Shown: positions 15,133 to 24,133, counted from the first letter of the stretch. The stretch: 64,000 nucleotides of DNA from CAVVUF01 sp963751425 (GCA_963751425.1 CAVVUF010000001.1:1364001-1428000); one strand, 5' to 3'. Notes: generated from the letters alone by a model not told the origin. Program-made: numbers and translations.

Positions 15133-17112
15133 ATGACTGAGTTATTTAATTACTACAACCTGCTGGAAATACCTTTTGATGCAACGGATGAAGAAATCCG
15201 CACTGCTTACCGTGAAGCCGCCCGCCGGGCACACCCAGATTCCAGCCAGAACCCTGATACAGCCGAGAATTTTATAAAAATACAAAAAGCTTACGAGGTA
15301 CTCTCGAATCCCGAACAGCGATCCAATTATGATTTAACCCTTCCTGCCACATTCACCGAACCACCCATTTTACTCACTGCTTTATACAGCCGGGCTTCTA
15401 TACAAAAGACTGGCGAATCACAGCTACTCTATGTTTTGCTTAAGCTTGCTGCTAATTCTGATGAACTAAAATTCACCAATCCTCCCTTAAACGTATGTCT
15501 TGTGATCGACCGTTCCACTTCGATGCAAGGCATCGTCATGGATACGGTTAAAAATACAGCCATTGAAGTCGTGCGCAAGCTGCGGCCCGAAGATATTATT
15601 TCGGTTGTCTCATTTAGCGATAAAGCCGATGTGATTGTGCCCGCGGGCATGAACCAGGATAGAATAAAAGTAGAAAACAGTATCTACATGCTCAACCCTG
15701 GGGGTGGCACCGAAATCTTCAAAGGATTAGAGAAAGGCTTTGAAGAGGTAAAACGCTATCGCACTCCCAAAGCGGTCAACCACATCATTCTAATCACCGA
15801 TGGGCGTACCTATGGAGATGAGCCAGCTTGCGAGTTCCTGGCAGAGCAGGCAGCTCATTTAAAAATAGGCATCAGTAGTTTTGGGATTGGCGGAAAATGG
15901 AATGACACTTTTCTGGACCGTTTGGCAGCCAAGACCGGTGGAAGTTCCATGTATATCTCGAAGCCCAAGGATGTAGATGTTCTATTAAAAGAGAAATTTC
16001 GCGGGTTGGGTGATTGCTTTGCCGATCGTGCCTTCTTAAAATTTGAGGTTGGGTCGGGTGCAGAATTGCGGTATGCCTTTCGCCTACAACCGGAAACCAG
16101 CCCTTTGGAAAAAGTCTCACCGATACAACTAGGATCCATCCATCAGGGCACCCGGTTAGAAGTTCTGCTCGAATTGTTAGTTCATCCAATTACGTCAGAG
16201 AAAGGGACTTTAAACCTCGTCAAAGGGAGATTATTCTTCGATATCCCACACCGGGCTGACCCACAATATTCTATGCGGGTAGATATCTCCCGGCCATCCA
16301 GCCATGATCCTGATCCTATGCCACCTCCCCAAATGATCATTCAGGCAATGAATCAACTTACCCTTTATCGCATACAGGAGCGCGCACGGCAAGATGTTAC
16401 CAAAGGAAATATTAAAGAAGCTACACGTAGGCTCCAATTTTTAGCCACCAACCTGCTTTCCCAAGGGCAGCGGGATCTGGCACGCACAGTACTTGGAGAG
16501 GCAGCCAATCTTCAACAACATTCCTCATTCAGCGAAGACGGCGAAAAAGAGGATAAAATATGGAACCCGAGCTTTATTGCTGCCGCCGCCGAAGGAAGAG
16601 AAGGGATTATGATTATTTGCCCAAATTGCCAGCATGAAGAGATCTCAGGAGCAATATTCTGCAGCGAATGTGGCACTTTACTGGAAGGCCTAACGGGGTT
16701 TACTACCCAAAATATCCCGCCTGCACCCCCCAGTGAGGTCGCCGAAACAGTCGATGAAAAAATTCACACAGCTCCTTACTCAGAAGCGGATGTCTCGCTT
16801 TGCATCGTTGAAACTGGCCAGATCATTCCCCTGGATGAGCGGGAAGAGTTTACCCTGGGACGGTCCGCAGAAGGCCAACCGATCTTACCTGATATTGATC
16901 TCGCTCCGTATCGAGCATATGAACATGGCGTATCCCGGCTACATGCATCCATTAAAAAACAAGGCCGGCAGTTAATCGCTACTGACCTGGGTTCTGTAAA
17001 TGGCACCCGCCTCAATGGGCAGAAAATTCCTCCCCATAAACCCTGCCCTTTGAATCATGGTGATATCCTGACTTTGGGGAAGTTAAAGATCCAAATTCTC
17101 ATCCGGCGTTAA
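15133..17112 (+). CDS. J-domain / VWA / zinc-ribbon / FHA multidomain protein
   Basis: 659 residues with four modules. J domain at about 1-66, HPD motif at 34-36 and the helix-IV AYEVLSNPEQRSNYD segment. VWA domain about 115-300, MIDAS DRSTS at 126-130 with TDGR later, followed by a beta-rich region to about 380 and a helical part with LYRIQERARQDV. Zinc ribbon about 496-519: CPNC ... CSEC. FHA domain about 560-659 with LGRS, SRLHASI and VNGTRLNG phosphothreonine-binding loops. No signal peptide. It likely docks phosphorylated partners through FHA, binds proteins via VWA and recruits an Hsp70 through the J domain. Follows the kinase and PP2C genes, as in TerY-P-type modules. Confidence 0.85.
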   Translation: MTELFNYYNLLEIPFDATDEEIRTAYREAARRAHPDSSQNPDTAENFIKIQKAYEVLSNPEQRSNYDLTLPATFTEPPILLTALYSRASIQKTGESQLLYVLLKLAANSDELKFTNPPLNVCLVIDRSTSMQGIVMDTVKNTAIEVVRKLRPEDIISVVSFSDKADVIVPAGMNQDRIKVENSIYMLNPGGGTEIFKGLEKGFEEVKRYRTPKAVNHIILITDGRTYGDEPACEFLAEQAAHLKIGISSFGIGGKWNDTFLDRLAAKTGGSSMYISKPKDVDVLLKEKFRGLGDCFADRAFLKFEVGSGAELRYAFRLQPETSPLEKVSPIQLGSIHQGTRLEVLLELLVHPITSEKGTLNLVKGRLFFDIPHRADPQYSMRVDISRPSSHDPDPMPPPQMIIQAMNQLTLYRIQERARQDVTKGNIKEATRRLQFLATNLLSQGQRDLARTVLGEAANLQQHSSFSEDGEKEDKIWNPSFIAAAAEGREGIMIICPNCQHEEISGAIFCSECGTLLEGLTGFTTQNIPPAPPSEVAETVDEKIHTAPYSEADVSLCIVETGQIIPLDEREEFTLGRSAEGQPILPDIDLAPYRAYEHGVSRLHASIKKQGRQLIATDLGSVNGTRLNGQKIPPHKPCPLNHGDILTLGKLKIQILIRR

Positions 17113-17124
17113 ACGGAAGGAAAT

Positions 17125-17367
17125 ATGGCACATAACATCATCTTACACCTCCAAGGCGAAGAACCAATTCTGGCTGAAGTCGATGAGTTACCCGATCCGG
17201 CTGCTTTAATGGTTAAAGTCAATAACCCGCGCCGTATTGATGGCAAAGATTTAACTTACCTTTCAGAAAATGTAATAACCGTATATTTTCCAGCTTTTCG
17301 GATAAACTTTATCGAGATTCTACCCACCCGTGAAGAAGAAGAAATCATCGGGTTTGTGAGAGAGTAA
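17125..17367 (+). CDS. Small conserved-looking hypothetical protein in the signalling block
   Basis: 80 residues, no membrane segment or signal. Mixed beta-rich pattern (NIILHLQGEEPILAEVDELP at the start, VITVYFPAFRINFIEIL in the middle) and an acidic end (TREEEEIIGFVRE). I do not recognise the family. Tightly placed: 12 bases after the VWA/FHA gene and 4 bases before the response regulator, with a purine-rich GGAAGGAAAT start region, so it is very probably a real member of the operon. Confidence 0.65.
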   Translation: MAHNIILHLQGEEPILAEVDELPDPAALMVKVNNPRRIDGKDLTYLSENVITVYFPAFRINFIEILPTREEEEIIGFVRE

Positions 17368-17371
17368 GGAA

Positions 17372-18121
17372 ATGGCAGATAGTCAATATAAGAACCGCAA
17401 AATCTTGGTTGTCGATGATGAGGAACGCATTGTGCGATTCATCCGCCTCAATCTTGAACATGATGGCTTTCAGGTTCTAGAAGCCTATCGCGGTGCCCAA
17501 GCTATTGATCGGATACGTACCGGCCTTCCTGACCTGGTGTTATTAGATGTTATGATGCCGGACATCGATGGCTTTGAGGTTTTAAAGATGATCCGTGAAA
17601 TTAGTACTGTTCCCGTGATCATGTTAACAGCCAAGAGCGAAGAAGATGATCGCGTACATGGATTAGAATTGGGTGCTGATGATTACATCACCAAACCTTT
17701 CAGCCCACGAGAATTAGTTAGCAGAGTCAAAGCTGTCTTACGGCGCACAGAAGGCTCTGCAGGAACCATTCATGGTTTAATCGAAGTTGATGACCGATTA
17801 GAAATAGATTTCGACCGCCATGAAGTTTGGGTAGAAGGAAAACTGGTGAATCTTCGCCCTACCGAGTATCGTCTTCTTTATCACCTGGTTCAAAATGCCG
17901 GTTGGGTTGTATCACATGATCAAATCCTGACAAATGTGTGGGGATATGAATATCGTGATCAACCCCACTATGTGCGTTTATACATTAACTACCTTCGGAA
18001 AAAATTAGAAAAAGACCCCGCCAATCCGAAATACATCCTCACGGAAAGAAGTACAGGTTATCGCTTTGTTGACTTTCGTCGAAAAGAATTTAACGAGCCT
18101 GGTTCACCACCACCAAAATGA
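17372..18121 (+). CDS. OmpR/PhoB-family response regulator
   Basis: 249 residues. Receiver domain 1-125: VVDDEERIV acidic pocket, phospho-acceptor Asp in LVLLDVMMPDIDG (about 58), MLTAKS and ITKPFSP lysine. Winged-helix Trans_reg_C domain about 140-240 with LRPTEYRLLYHL and a DNA-recognition region ending YRFVD. No sensor kinase adjoins, so its phosphodonor is unknown; its position after the kinase/PP2C/VWA genes suggests cross-talk, which is inference. Its stop overlaps the next gene by four bases. Confidence 0.92.
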   Translation: MADSQYKNRKILVVDDEERIVRFIRLNLEHDGFQVLEAYRGAQAIDRIRTGLPDLVLLDVMMPDIDGFEVLKMIREISTVPVIMLTAKSEEDDRVHGLELGADDYITKPFSPRELVSRVKAVLRRTEGSAGTIHGLIEVDDRLEIDFDRHEVWVEGKLVNLRPTEYRLLYHLVQNAGWVVSHDQILTNVWGYEYRDQPHYVRLYINYLRKKLEKDPANPKYILTERSTGYRFVDFRRKEFNEPGSPPPK

Positions 18122-18777
18122 CAACAAACAAACAACGAATTTTATTGGTAGATGATCATGAAGTCGTCCGATTAGGGCTGAAAGCCCTCCTTGATCGCCA
18201 CCCCAGCTTTGAAGTAGTTGCCGAAGCCAGCACTGCCCGCGAAGCTGTTGAACGTGTCGAAACTTTTCATCCAGATGTCGTGGTCATGGATATTCGCTTG
18301 CCAGGTGGTTCAGGGATTGAAGCCTGTCAGGAGATCGCTGACAAATACCCCGAGTCAAAAGTGATCATGCTTACTTCCTATGCCGAAGATGAAATGCTTT
18401 TCTCAGCCATTCGCGCAGGTGCAGCTGGTTATGTTTTAAAACAGATCGGTGGAGAAGATTTGGTGCGCGCAATCGAAGCCGTTGGACGTGGTGAGGCTTT
18501 GCTCGATCCTGCGGTAACACAGCGTATCTTTCAAGAAGTGCGTAAAGCTGCACGCGAAGAAGAAGCCTCTGCATTTTCGTCGCTTACACAGCAAGAAAAA
18601 CATGTTCTCCTGCTGGTTTCTGAAGGTAAGACGAATCGCGAGATTGCCAAAGCACTCTTCCTCGGCGAAGGCACTGTCCGGAATTATGTTTCCAGCATTC
18701 TCTCCAAGCTAGGGGTAAGCAACCGCGCTGAAGCTGCCGCTTATGCAGTGGAACACAATTTGAAGGATTACCTGTAA
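18118..18777 (+). CDS. NarL/FixJ-family response regulator
   Basis: 219 residues. Receiver domain 1-120 with DDHEVV, Asp in VVMDIRLPGGSG (about 58) and VLKQ lysine; LuxR-type helix-turn-helix about 150-215 with LTQQEKHVLLLVSEGKTNREIA and the recognition helix after GTVRNYVSSILSKL. Start ATGA overlaps the OmpR-type regulator gene, so the two regulators are translationally coupled, an uncommon pairing of two DNA-binding regulators without a histidine kinase between or beside them. Confidence 0.92.
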   Translation: MTTNKQRILLVDDHEVVRLGLKALLDRHPSFEVVAEASTAREAVERVETFHPDVVVMDIRLPGGSGIEACQEIADKYPESKVIMLTSYAEDEMLFSAIRAGAAGYVLKQIGGEDLVRAIEAVGRGEALLDPAVTQRIFQEVRKAAREEEASAFSSLTQQEKHVLLLVSEGKTNREIAKALFLGEGTVRNYVSSILSKLGVSNRAEAAAYAVEHNLKDYL

Positions 18778-18788
18778 AATTTCCTTCT

Positions 18789-19340
18789 CTAATGTTTTAA
18801 AGATTGAATATCTGAATCTTGCGACCAGGCCTTCTGATGCAGAGCCTGGACCACCAGTGCCCATATCCAATCTTGAAGATAACTTTCGATATCTTGCAGT
18901 AAAAGGTATCGCGAGGTTAAGGTTTCAAACAAGTCTCGGCAGTCTTTTATGATCTGCAGGCATGCTTTCTGTGTTTCATGATCATGAATTTCTTGCGTCC
19001 GTAACACAGAAAGAAAACCCACCTGGCTCAATCCAACCACAGCCTCGATATTAGCCGTATCACCCAGGCTAACCCCATAACTTTTTAAGCTTCCTTCCAC
19101 GTCTTTCAATAATTGGCTTAAATCGTCACGAACCTGCAATTTACGCTGCTCAGTTTCAGTCAGAATTTCTCGCAAGGCGATCAAGCTGCGTGGGCCAGCT
19201 AGCACAAGGTTTTCAACCATTTGCTGGATGGGCAGCGAAGAGCTTTCCTCCATACAGCGAATCAGGATATCCCCAGCTTGCATCCGCATATAAGTGCGTT
19301 CCACAAAGGAATAAACTGACTCGAGAGGGTCTTCTTGCAT
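18789..19340 (-). CDS. Hypothetical helical protein
   Basis: 183 residues from ATG 19340; a longer in-frame start at 19364 would overlap the upstream DUF971 gene, and the strong AGGAGG at 19353-19358 is better placed for 19340, although about 12 bases away. The sequence is almost entirely alpha-helical (LRQ/LTETEQRKLQVRDDLSQL style heptads) without membrane segments or Cys clusters. Function unknown. Lies just downstream of the DUF971 gene on the same strand, likely co-transcribed. Confidence 0.6.
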   Translation of the reverse strand: MQEDPLESVYSFVERTYMRMQAGDILIRCMEESSSLPIQQMVENLVLAGPRSLIALREILTETEQRKLQVRDDLSQLLKDVEGSLKSYGVSLGDTANIEAVVGLSQVGFLSVLRTQEIHDHETQKACLQIIKDCRDLFETLTSRYLLLQDIESYLQDWIWALVVQALHQKAWSQDSDIQSLKH

Positions 19341-19348
19341 CGTGAAAG

Positions 19349-19693
19349 CTAACCTCCTCTGCATTCAGAACATGGACATAAAGCTCTCAGGTAACGCCAG
19401 GTATAAATTCCAGCATGGTGTCCATCTTCCCATTCAATCGTGATAGCATAAGAACCAACTGCTTCAAGGTTCCGCATTTGTGCGGATATACCTTCAGCAT
19501 GGGCTTTATCAAAGACCTCTGGATCCGGAACTGCACCCATCTTGTCATGACCGCCGCGGCATTCAGCACACGGGCAAGCTTTCCGAACCAAACCAAATGG
19601 GTATGTACTACGATGACCATCAGTCCAGGTGATCGTCAATAAAAACTGGTTGCGGTCTGCAGTAATTCCCGTAGGGCGTAATTCTGTAGACAT
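19349..19693 (-). CDS. DUF971 (GBBH-like N-terminal domain) protein
   Basis: 114 residues. Contains the DUF971 zinc-binding pattern twice: CPCAECRGG (about 40-48) and CPCSECRGG at the C-terminus, with FGLVRKACPC typical of the family. The domain occurs alone or in Fe-S-related proteins (ApbC/Mrp fusions) and at the N-terminus of gamma-butyrobetaine hydroxylase; its stand-alone role is unclear. A TATAGT-like -10 lies about 20 bases upstream of the ATG on the minus strand. Confidence 0.85.
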   Translation of the reverse strand: MSTELRPTGITADRNQFLLTITWTDGHRSTYPFGLVRKACPCAECRGGHDKMGAVPDPEVFDKAHAEGISAQMRNLEAVGSYAITIEWEDGHHAGIYTWRYLRALCPCSECRGG

Positions 19694-19779
19694 TGCACAC
19701 CTCTGATATTACTATATACCCAAAAAGCAGAACGCGCAACGCAGATAGCTCAAAACCCAGATAAATATTCGGATAGGGA

Positions 19780-20283
19780 CTACGGGTTTTGTATTACCTG
19801 TAAATAATCCCCCACTGCCCAGCCGTTCAATGTTTCATCGTACGGCGCAACCAGGAACCACCAGGTATAACCATCCGCTTCCTTGGGGCCTTCTTTTACT
19901 TGGAATACCTCTGCCTCAATTCCAACGAATTTAATTTGCCCTTGCAAGCCCGGATCAGTTCGAATCCTTAACCCGTCCAAGCCTGTTCCGCTGACCTGCA
20001 CCAAAACTCCGACACTGATCCCCATTCCACCAGTTGGGGGTGGTAGCTCGCTGGTCGTCGGTGTAGGTGACTCAGTCGGTTGAGGTGGTGGGAGGGTATC
20101 GGTTGGCGCGGGGATAACATTCAAAACCACAGTCCCTATAGGGCGATTCGTTGGTTTGACCCGCACCGCAAGGGTTACCCCAATAAAAACGATCAACAAT
20201 AAACCAGCCATGCCAATCCCCCCCAAGATCACCCATGGAGAGAACAGCCTGCGCATCGTCTCAAGAAGATTTGATCTATTCAT
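19780..20283 (-). CDS. Membrane-anchored SH3-like (bacterial SH3) domain protein
   Basis: 167 residues. Short cytoplasmic N-terminus, one membrane helix at about 18-40 (ILGGIGMAGLLLIVFIGVTL), a Pro/Thr-rich extracytoplasmic linker (about 55-83), then a bacterial SH3-like domain (about 88-165; LVQVSGTGLDGLRIRTDPG, ending GWAVGDYLQVI). Such domains bind cell-envelope ligands. The gene overlaps the upstream Ca2+/H+ exchanger gene by four bases (ATGA), so the two are co-translated. Confidence 0.7.
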   Translation of the reverse strand: MNRSNLLETMRRLFSPWVILGGIGMAGLLLIVFIGVTLAVRVKPTNRPIGTVVLNVIPAPTDTLPPPQPTESPTPTTSELPPPTGGMGISVGVLVQVSGTGLDGLRIRTDPGLQGQIKFVGIEAEVFQVKEGPKEADGYTWWFLVAPYDETLNGWAVGDYLQVIQNP

Positions 20284-21371
20284 GCAGGTAAAAGGTAAAA
20301 AGCCAAACCCAAGATAATATAAATTGCAAGCAATTCCGCTCCCTCAAGCCAATTTGACTCGCCATCTGCAGAAACGAGCGCCGCAATTAAAACCCCAGCA
20401 ATTAAAGCCAAAAGTTCAAACGGATGGAAAATAAGGGTCAGAGGGTTTCCCATGAATAAGGAAATGAATACCAACAAAGGCGCTACAAATAAAGCAATCT
20501 GCAAGCTAGATGCAATCGCAATCTCAACACTCAATTCCATCTTATTACGTAATGCAACCTGCACAGCAACCAGGTGCTCTGCCACATTGCCAATAATCGG
20601 GATAAAAATAATTCCGATAAAAAATTCCGAAATTCCCAACGTTTCCACCACTGGCTCCACTGCACCCACGAAAAGCTCCGAAAGGTAAGCCACACCGACC
20701 GTCGAAACTGCGAGAACTATCAGGGCGGTTTTTAATGACCAGGCAGAACGATTTTCCACGTTTTCGATTACTTCAGGATTCAAAGGACTTGCTGGCATCT
20801 TCAAGCTAAATATCAGGCCTGAGATATAGATGATCATCATAATCGCCGCTACCCCTAGGCTGAGCACTTCAACTTTAATGCTGCCTTCGGGCCCCATCTC
20901 AATATTGTGCCCAAATAACGAGGGGACCATTAATATTAGGACGGTCAATACCAGCAAGACTGCATCATGACTCGCTTTACGACGATCAAATTTCTGAACG
21001 CCGTGGCGTAGCCCTCCTAAGAACATGGCCATTCCTAAAACCAAAAGTAAGTTCCCCAAGATTGAGCCTGTGATTGAAGCCTTGACCAGGTCTAACAGAC
21101 CTTCACGAATGGCTACAATCGTAATGATCAGTTCTGCTGCATTTCCAAGGGTTGCATTCAATAAACCACCCAGACGCGGACCCGTATAATGTGCTAAAGA
21201 CTTTGTTGCCTCGCCAATGAAACCCGCTAATGGAATAACCCCCAGTGCAGCGAACATGAAAACTAAAACCGGGTTCCAATCGCCATATTCCGCAAATATT
21301 GCAATAGGCACAGCCAGGAGTAAAAGGGCAATAGGCTTCTTCTTAATATCTTTTAGCAGTTTCCTAAGCAT
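20280..21371 (-). CDS. Calcium/proton exchanger (CaCA family)
   Basis: 363 residues with about eleven membrane segments arranged as two alpha-repeats: GNAAELIITIVAIREG near 80-95 and GNVAEHLVAVQVALRNKMEL near 262-281, the acidic helix motifs of CAX/ChaA cation antiporters. A short basic N-terminus precedes the first helix. Expected to export Ca2+ (or other divalent/monovalent cations) against H+ across the cytoplasmic membrane. Encoded between a lipid kinase gene and the SH3-like gene on the minus strand. Confidence 0.88.
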   Translation of the reverse strand: MLRKLLKDIKKKPIALLLLAVPIAIFAEYGDWNPVLVFMFAALGVIPLAGFIGEATKSLAHYTGPRLGGLLNATLGNAAELIITIVAIREGLLDLVKASITGSILGNLLLVLGMAMFLGGLRHGVQKFDRRKASHDAVLLVLTVLILMVPSLFGHNIEMGPEGSIKVEVLSLGVAAIMMIIYISGLIFSLKMPASPLNPEVIENVENRSAWSLKTALIVLAVSTVGVAYLSELFVGAVEPVVETLGISEFFIGIIFIPIIGNVAEHLVAVQVALRNKMELSVEIAIASSLQIALFVAPLLVFISLFMGNPLTLIFHPFELLALIAGVLIAALVSADGESNWLEGAELLAIYIILGLAFYLLPA

Positions 21372-21400
21372 AGTTTTGGATTCCTTACTCCCTTCATCAT

Positions 21401-22348
21401 CTATCTCGATAATAATTGCCTCGGCGTGTTATCTGGGACAAACACCTTAAGCGCCCGCTTGCATATCCGGAGATCGATTTTACCCTCCAATTGGAGCGGT
21501 TCTCCATCTACTTGGAAATAAGCTGGATTTACTGATTCAACAGACAATTCTCGAAAAGGCAAATAAAGAAATTGTTGAGAAGATATATGCCTGCCATAGA
21601 GTAAATCCCAGGCTGCCCGAGCTGCATCCACAAGGGTTTCTCCCTTGAAAAGCCAAAGATCCATTTCACCATCATCAATTAATGCATTCGGCGAAATATT
21701 TACCAACCCGCCCGCATAAAGATGAATATTGCATGCCAAAGCAAGTAAGAAATGACCCTGAATAGGATAACCATCGACAACAATCTTTAAATTCATCCCA
21801 TGCCAGGAGCTGGCTTCCCAAATAGATGCAGCACCATAATGCACCATGGAGAGCATTTTCTCCCAGCGACCACGCGGCTCAATCCGGCTGACGATGAAGC
21901 CGTCCAATCCAATCCCTGCCCATAAAATAAAAGGAATTTGATTGATGATCCCAATATCCACCAGATGCGTTGGTGCTGATGCTAAACGCCGGGCGCTCTC
22001 TTCTAAAGCCATCAAACGTGTCCAATTTAACCCGGGCAGCCCCAATTCCTGAGCCCATACATTTGCAGTCCCAGCCGGAAGAACACCCAAAGCTGTTTCA
22101 GTTCCTAAAAGTCCTCTTGCTGCCAGGTTTAATGAACCATCGCCTCCCACGATAAACAAGCCATCTAGCGCGTCTATTCCCGCCTGGTGCGCCAGTTTCG
22201 TGATATGCTCTCCTGAAAATGCTTTCACGACCTCCATGTTCCACCCTAGCCCGTTTAAAACCAAAGCAACTCTGTCAACCAATATGCTAGATGGGAAACG
22301 ACCAGCATTTGGATTATAAATCAATATACCCCTTCTTTTTCCACTCAT
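21401..22348 (-). CDS. Diacylglycerol/sphingosine kinase-family lipid kinase
   Basis: 315 residues. Contains the DAGK catalytic motif IVGGDGSLNLAARGL (about 63-77), an N-terminal IYNPNAGR phosphate loop, ALGVLPAGTANVWAQELGLP, and the C-terminal DDGEMDLWL and YFQVDGEPL segments typical of the YegS/BmrU group. Phosphorylates a lipid alcohol, most probably diacylglycerol, at the inner membrane face. First gene of a minus-strand group with the exchanger and SH3 genes; divergent from the ITPase gene. Confidence 0.87.
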   Translation of the reverse strand: MSGKRRGILIYNPNAGRFPSSILVDRVALVLNGLGWNMEVVKAFSGEHITKLAHQAGIDALDGLFIVGGDGSLNLAARGLLGTETALGVLPAGTANVWAQELGLPGLNWTRLMALEESARRLASAPTHLVDIGIINQIPFILWAGIGLDGFIVSRIEPRGRWEKMLSMVHYGAASIWEASSWHGMNLKIVVDGYPIQGHFLLALACNIHLYAGGLVNISPNALIDDGEMDLWLFKGETLVDAARAAWDLLYGRHISSQQFLYLPFRELSVESVNPAYFQVDGEPLQLEGKIDLRICKRALKVFVPDNTPRQLLSR

Positions 22349-22378
22349 GAGTTACAATTCTACACGATTTTCTTGGAC

Positions 22379-22387
22379 TGGTATAAT
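22379..22387 (+). promoter_or_regulatory. Extended -10 promoter for the ITPase gene
   Basis: TGGTATAAT at 22379-22387 is a perfect extended -10 (TGn plus TATAAT), 24 bases before the ATG at 22412. No clear -35 hexamer, as is common with extended -10 promoters. Confidence 0.55.
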
Positions 22388-22411
22388 CCTCATCAAACAA
22401 AGAGATTCTGT

Positions 22412-22972
22412 ATGAAAACCATCGTTGTCGCTTCGCATAACCCAGTAAAAGTTCAGGCAGCTAGATCAGGATTTGAGAAAATGTTTTCAGGAGAGCAGTT
22501 AAAAATTGAATCACTTTTCGCACCTTCGGGTGTAAAAAATCAGCCGCTCTCAGACGAAGAAACATTTCAAGGCGCATTGAATTGATCGTTCAATGCCTCG
22601 AAACTAGCCCCTCAAGCGGATTATTGGATTGGCATCGAGGGTGGAATTGAAGAACGAGGCATCGAAATTGCTGCCTTTGCCTGGGTTGTTATTTACAGTA
22701 AATCTGCAGAAGGGAAAATGATCATTGGCAAGGGTCGGACAGGAACCTTTTTTATACCTCCCCCAGTCGCTGATCTCATTCGCCAGGGAAAAGAGCTCGG
22801 CGAGGCTGACGACATCATCTTCCAGCGGAATAATTCTAAGCAAGAAAATGGTGCTGTGGGACTCTTGACCGGCAATGTGATTGATCGGAAAAATCTCTAC
22901 GAACAAGCCGTGATCTTAGCCCTGATCCCTTTCAAGAACTCCATTCTTTACTCAGAAACCGTGCTAGAATAG
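22412..22972 (+). pseudogene. Inosine/xanthosine triphosphatase (YjjX family) interrupted by an in-frame TGA
   Basis: The frame reads MKTIVVASHNPVKVQAARSG, FQGALN, then TGA at 22583-22585, then continues in the same frame through FNASKLAPQADYWIGIEGGI, AFAWVVI and QAVILALIPF to a stop at 22970-22972. All of this matches the YjjX non-canonical purine NTPase along its full length of about 185 residues; the stop replaces the position occupied by Arg in GARNR of E. coli YjjX, so a CGA-to-TGA change is the simplest origin. Either a recent nonsense mutation, a base-call error or readthrough. It precedes a kinase gene by six bases. Confidence 0.8.
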
Positions 22973-22978
22973 AATTCG

Positions 22979-24133
22979 ATGGCCGATCCAACCTTACTAA
23001 ACGGGCGTTATCAAATCGAAAAAACTCTCGGCAATGGGGGAATGGCGAATGTTTACCGTGCCCTTGACCTGACATTAGAACGCGCGGTGGCACTTAAAGT
23101 TCTACGCGAAGATTATTCGAGCGATCCTGCATTTCGGGAACGGTTCCGCCAGGAGGCTACTGCCGCCGCAAACCTCGCCCATCCTAACATCGTTACCGTA
23201 CACGACTTTGGGATTGACCAGGGACATTTATTCATCGTTATGGAATATGTGCCAGGAACAGATTTAAATTCCATTCTTCAAAAACGCGGCCGTTTTACTG
23301 TAGATGAAGCCCTGCCACTCATCCGCCAGGCTTGCGCCGGCATAGGTTATGCTCACCGGGCAGGACTTGTCCATTGTGATGTCAAGCCCCACAATTTCCT
23401 CATCACGCCCGACAACCGGTTGAAAGTAACCGATTTCGGAATCGCTCGGGCCTTAGCCTCCATAAACCCAGAAGAAAAGATGAAAATTGTCTGGGGGTCG
23501 CCGCAATACTTTTCTCCAGAACAGGCAGCGGGGAATGCACCTTCTCCAGCCTCTGATGTTTACTCATTAGGGGTCGTGATGTACTATATGTTGACGGGAA
23601 GGCTACCTTTCACGGCGGCGACTATCCCAGAGTTAATCGAGATGCATCGCAGTGCTTCTCCCACGCCTCCGCATCAATTCAATCCAGCCATTCCTCCCAC
23701 CCTCGAAGAGATCATCCTGAAAGTCCTTTCAAAAGAGGCCTCTGCCCGTTATCGTACTGCTGATCAATTAGGGCGAGTGCTAATGACATTCAATGAACAG
23801 CTCAGTCCACAACCAGCTAGTTTTCAACAGGTACCAAAAGTAGTTTCCAGCCAGCCTATCTCCCAACCATCCATAAAACCACCATCCTATGCCACGACAC
23901 GTCAATCACCTTTACCCGGTGGAACCACTCGTCAAGCATCCACACCTCTCAAACCTGCGCTGTCCGAAGCTAAACCGCTTCCATCATCCCAGGCGACAAC
24001 CGCAACCGGCGAAAATCCACTCGATATCGATTGGATTACGTTGATTTTAGGCCTGCTTACTTTCCTGGCTGTGGGCGGGCTGGTACCATTTTGTCTTTGG
24101 GTCTACCTCGTCTATAATCCGCCCATAAAATAA
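22979..24133 (+). CDS. Membrane-anchored Ser/Thr protein kinase (PknB-like)
   Basis: 384 residues. Kinase domain about 8-270: glycine loop LGNGGMANVYRA, VALKVL lysine, catalytic loop HCDVKPHNFL and DFGIAR. The usual HRD is HCD, making it a non-RD-type kinase. A Pro/Ser/Thr-rich linker (about 285-345) leads to a single C-terminal membrane helix (WITLILGLLTFLAVGGLVPF) with almost nothing outside, so there is no external sensor domain. Lies directly after the interrupted ITPase gene. Substrates unknown. Confidence 0.9.
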   Translation: MADPTLLNGRYQIEKTLGNGGMANVYRALDLTLERAVALKVLREDYSSDPAFRERFRQEATAAANLAHPNIVTVHDFGIDQGHLFIVMEYVPGTDLNSILQKRGRFTVDEALPLIRQACAGIGYAHRAGLVHCDVKPHNFLITPDNRLKVTDFGIARALASINPEEKMKIVWGSPQYFSPEQAAGNAPSPASDVYSLGVVMYYMLTGRLPFTAATIPELIEMHRSASPTPPHQFNPAIPPTLEEIILKVLSKEASARYRTADQLGRVLMTFNEQLSPQPASFQQVPKVVSSQPISQPSIKPPSYATTRQSPLPGGTTRQASTPLKPALSEAKPLPSSQATTATGENPLDIDWITLILGLLTFLAVGGLVPFCLWVYLVYNPPIK

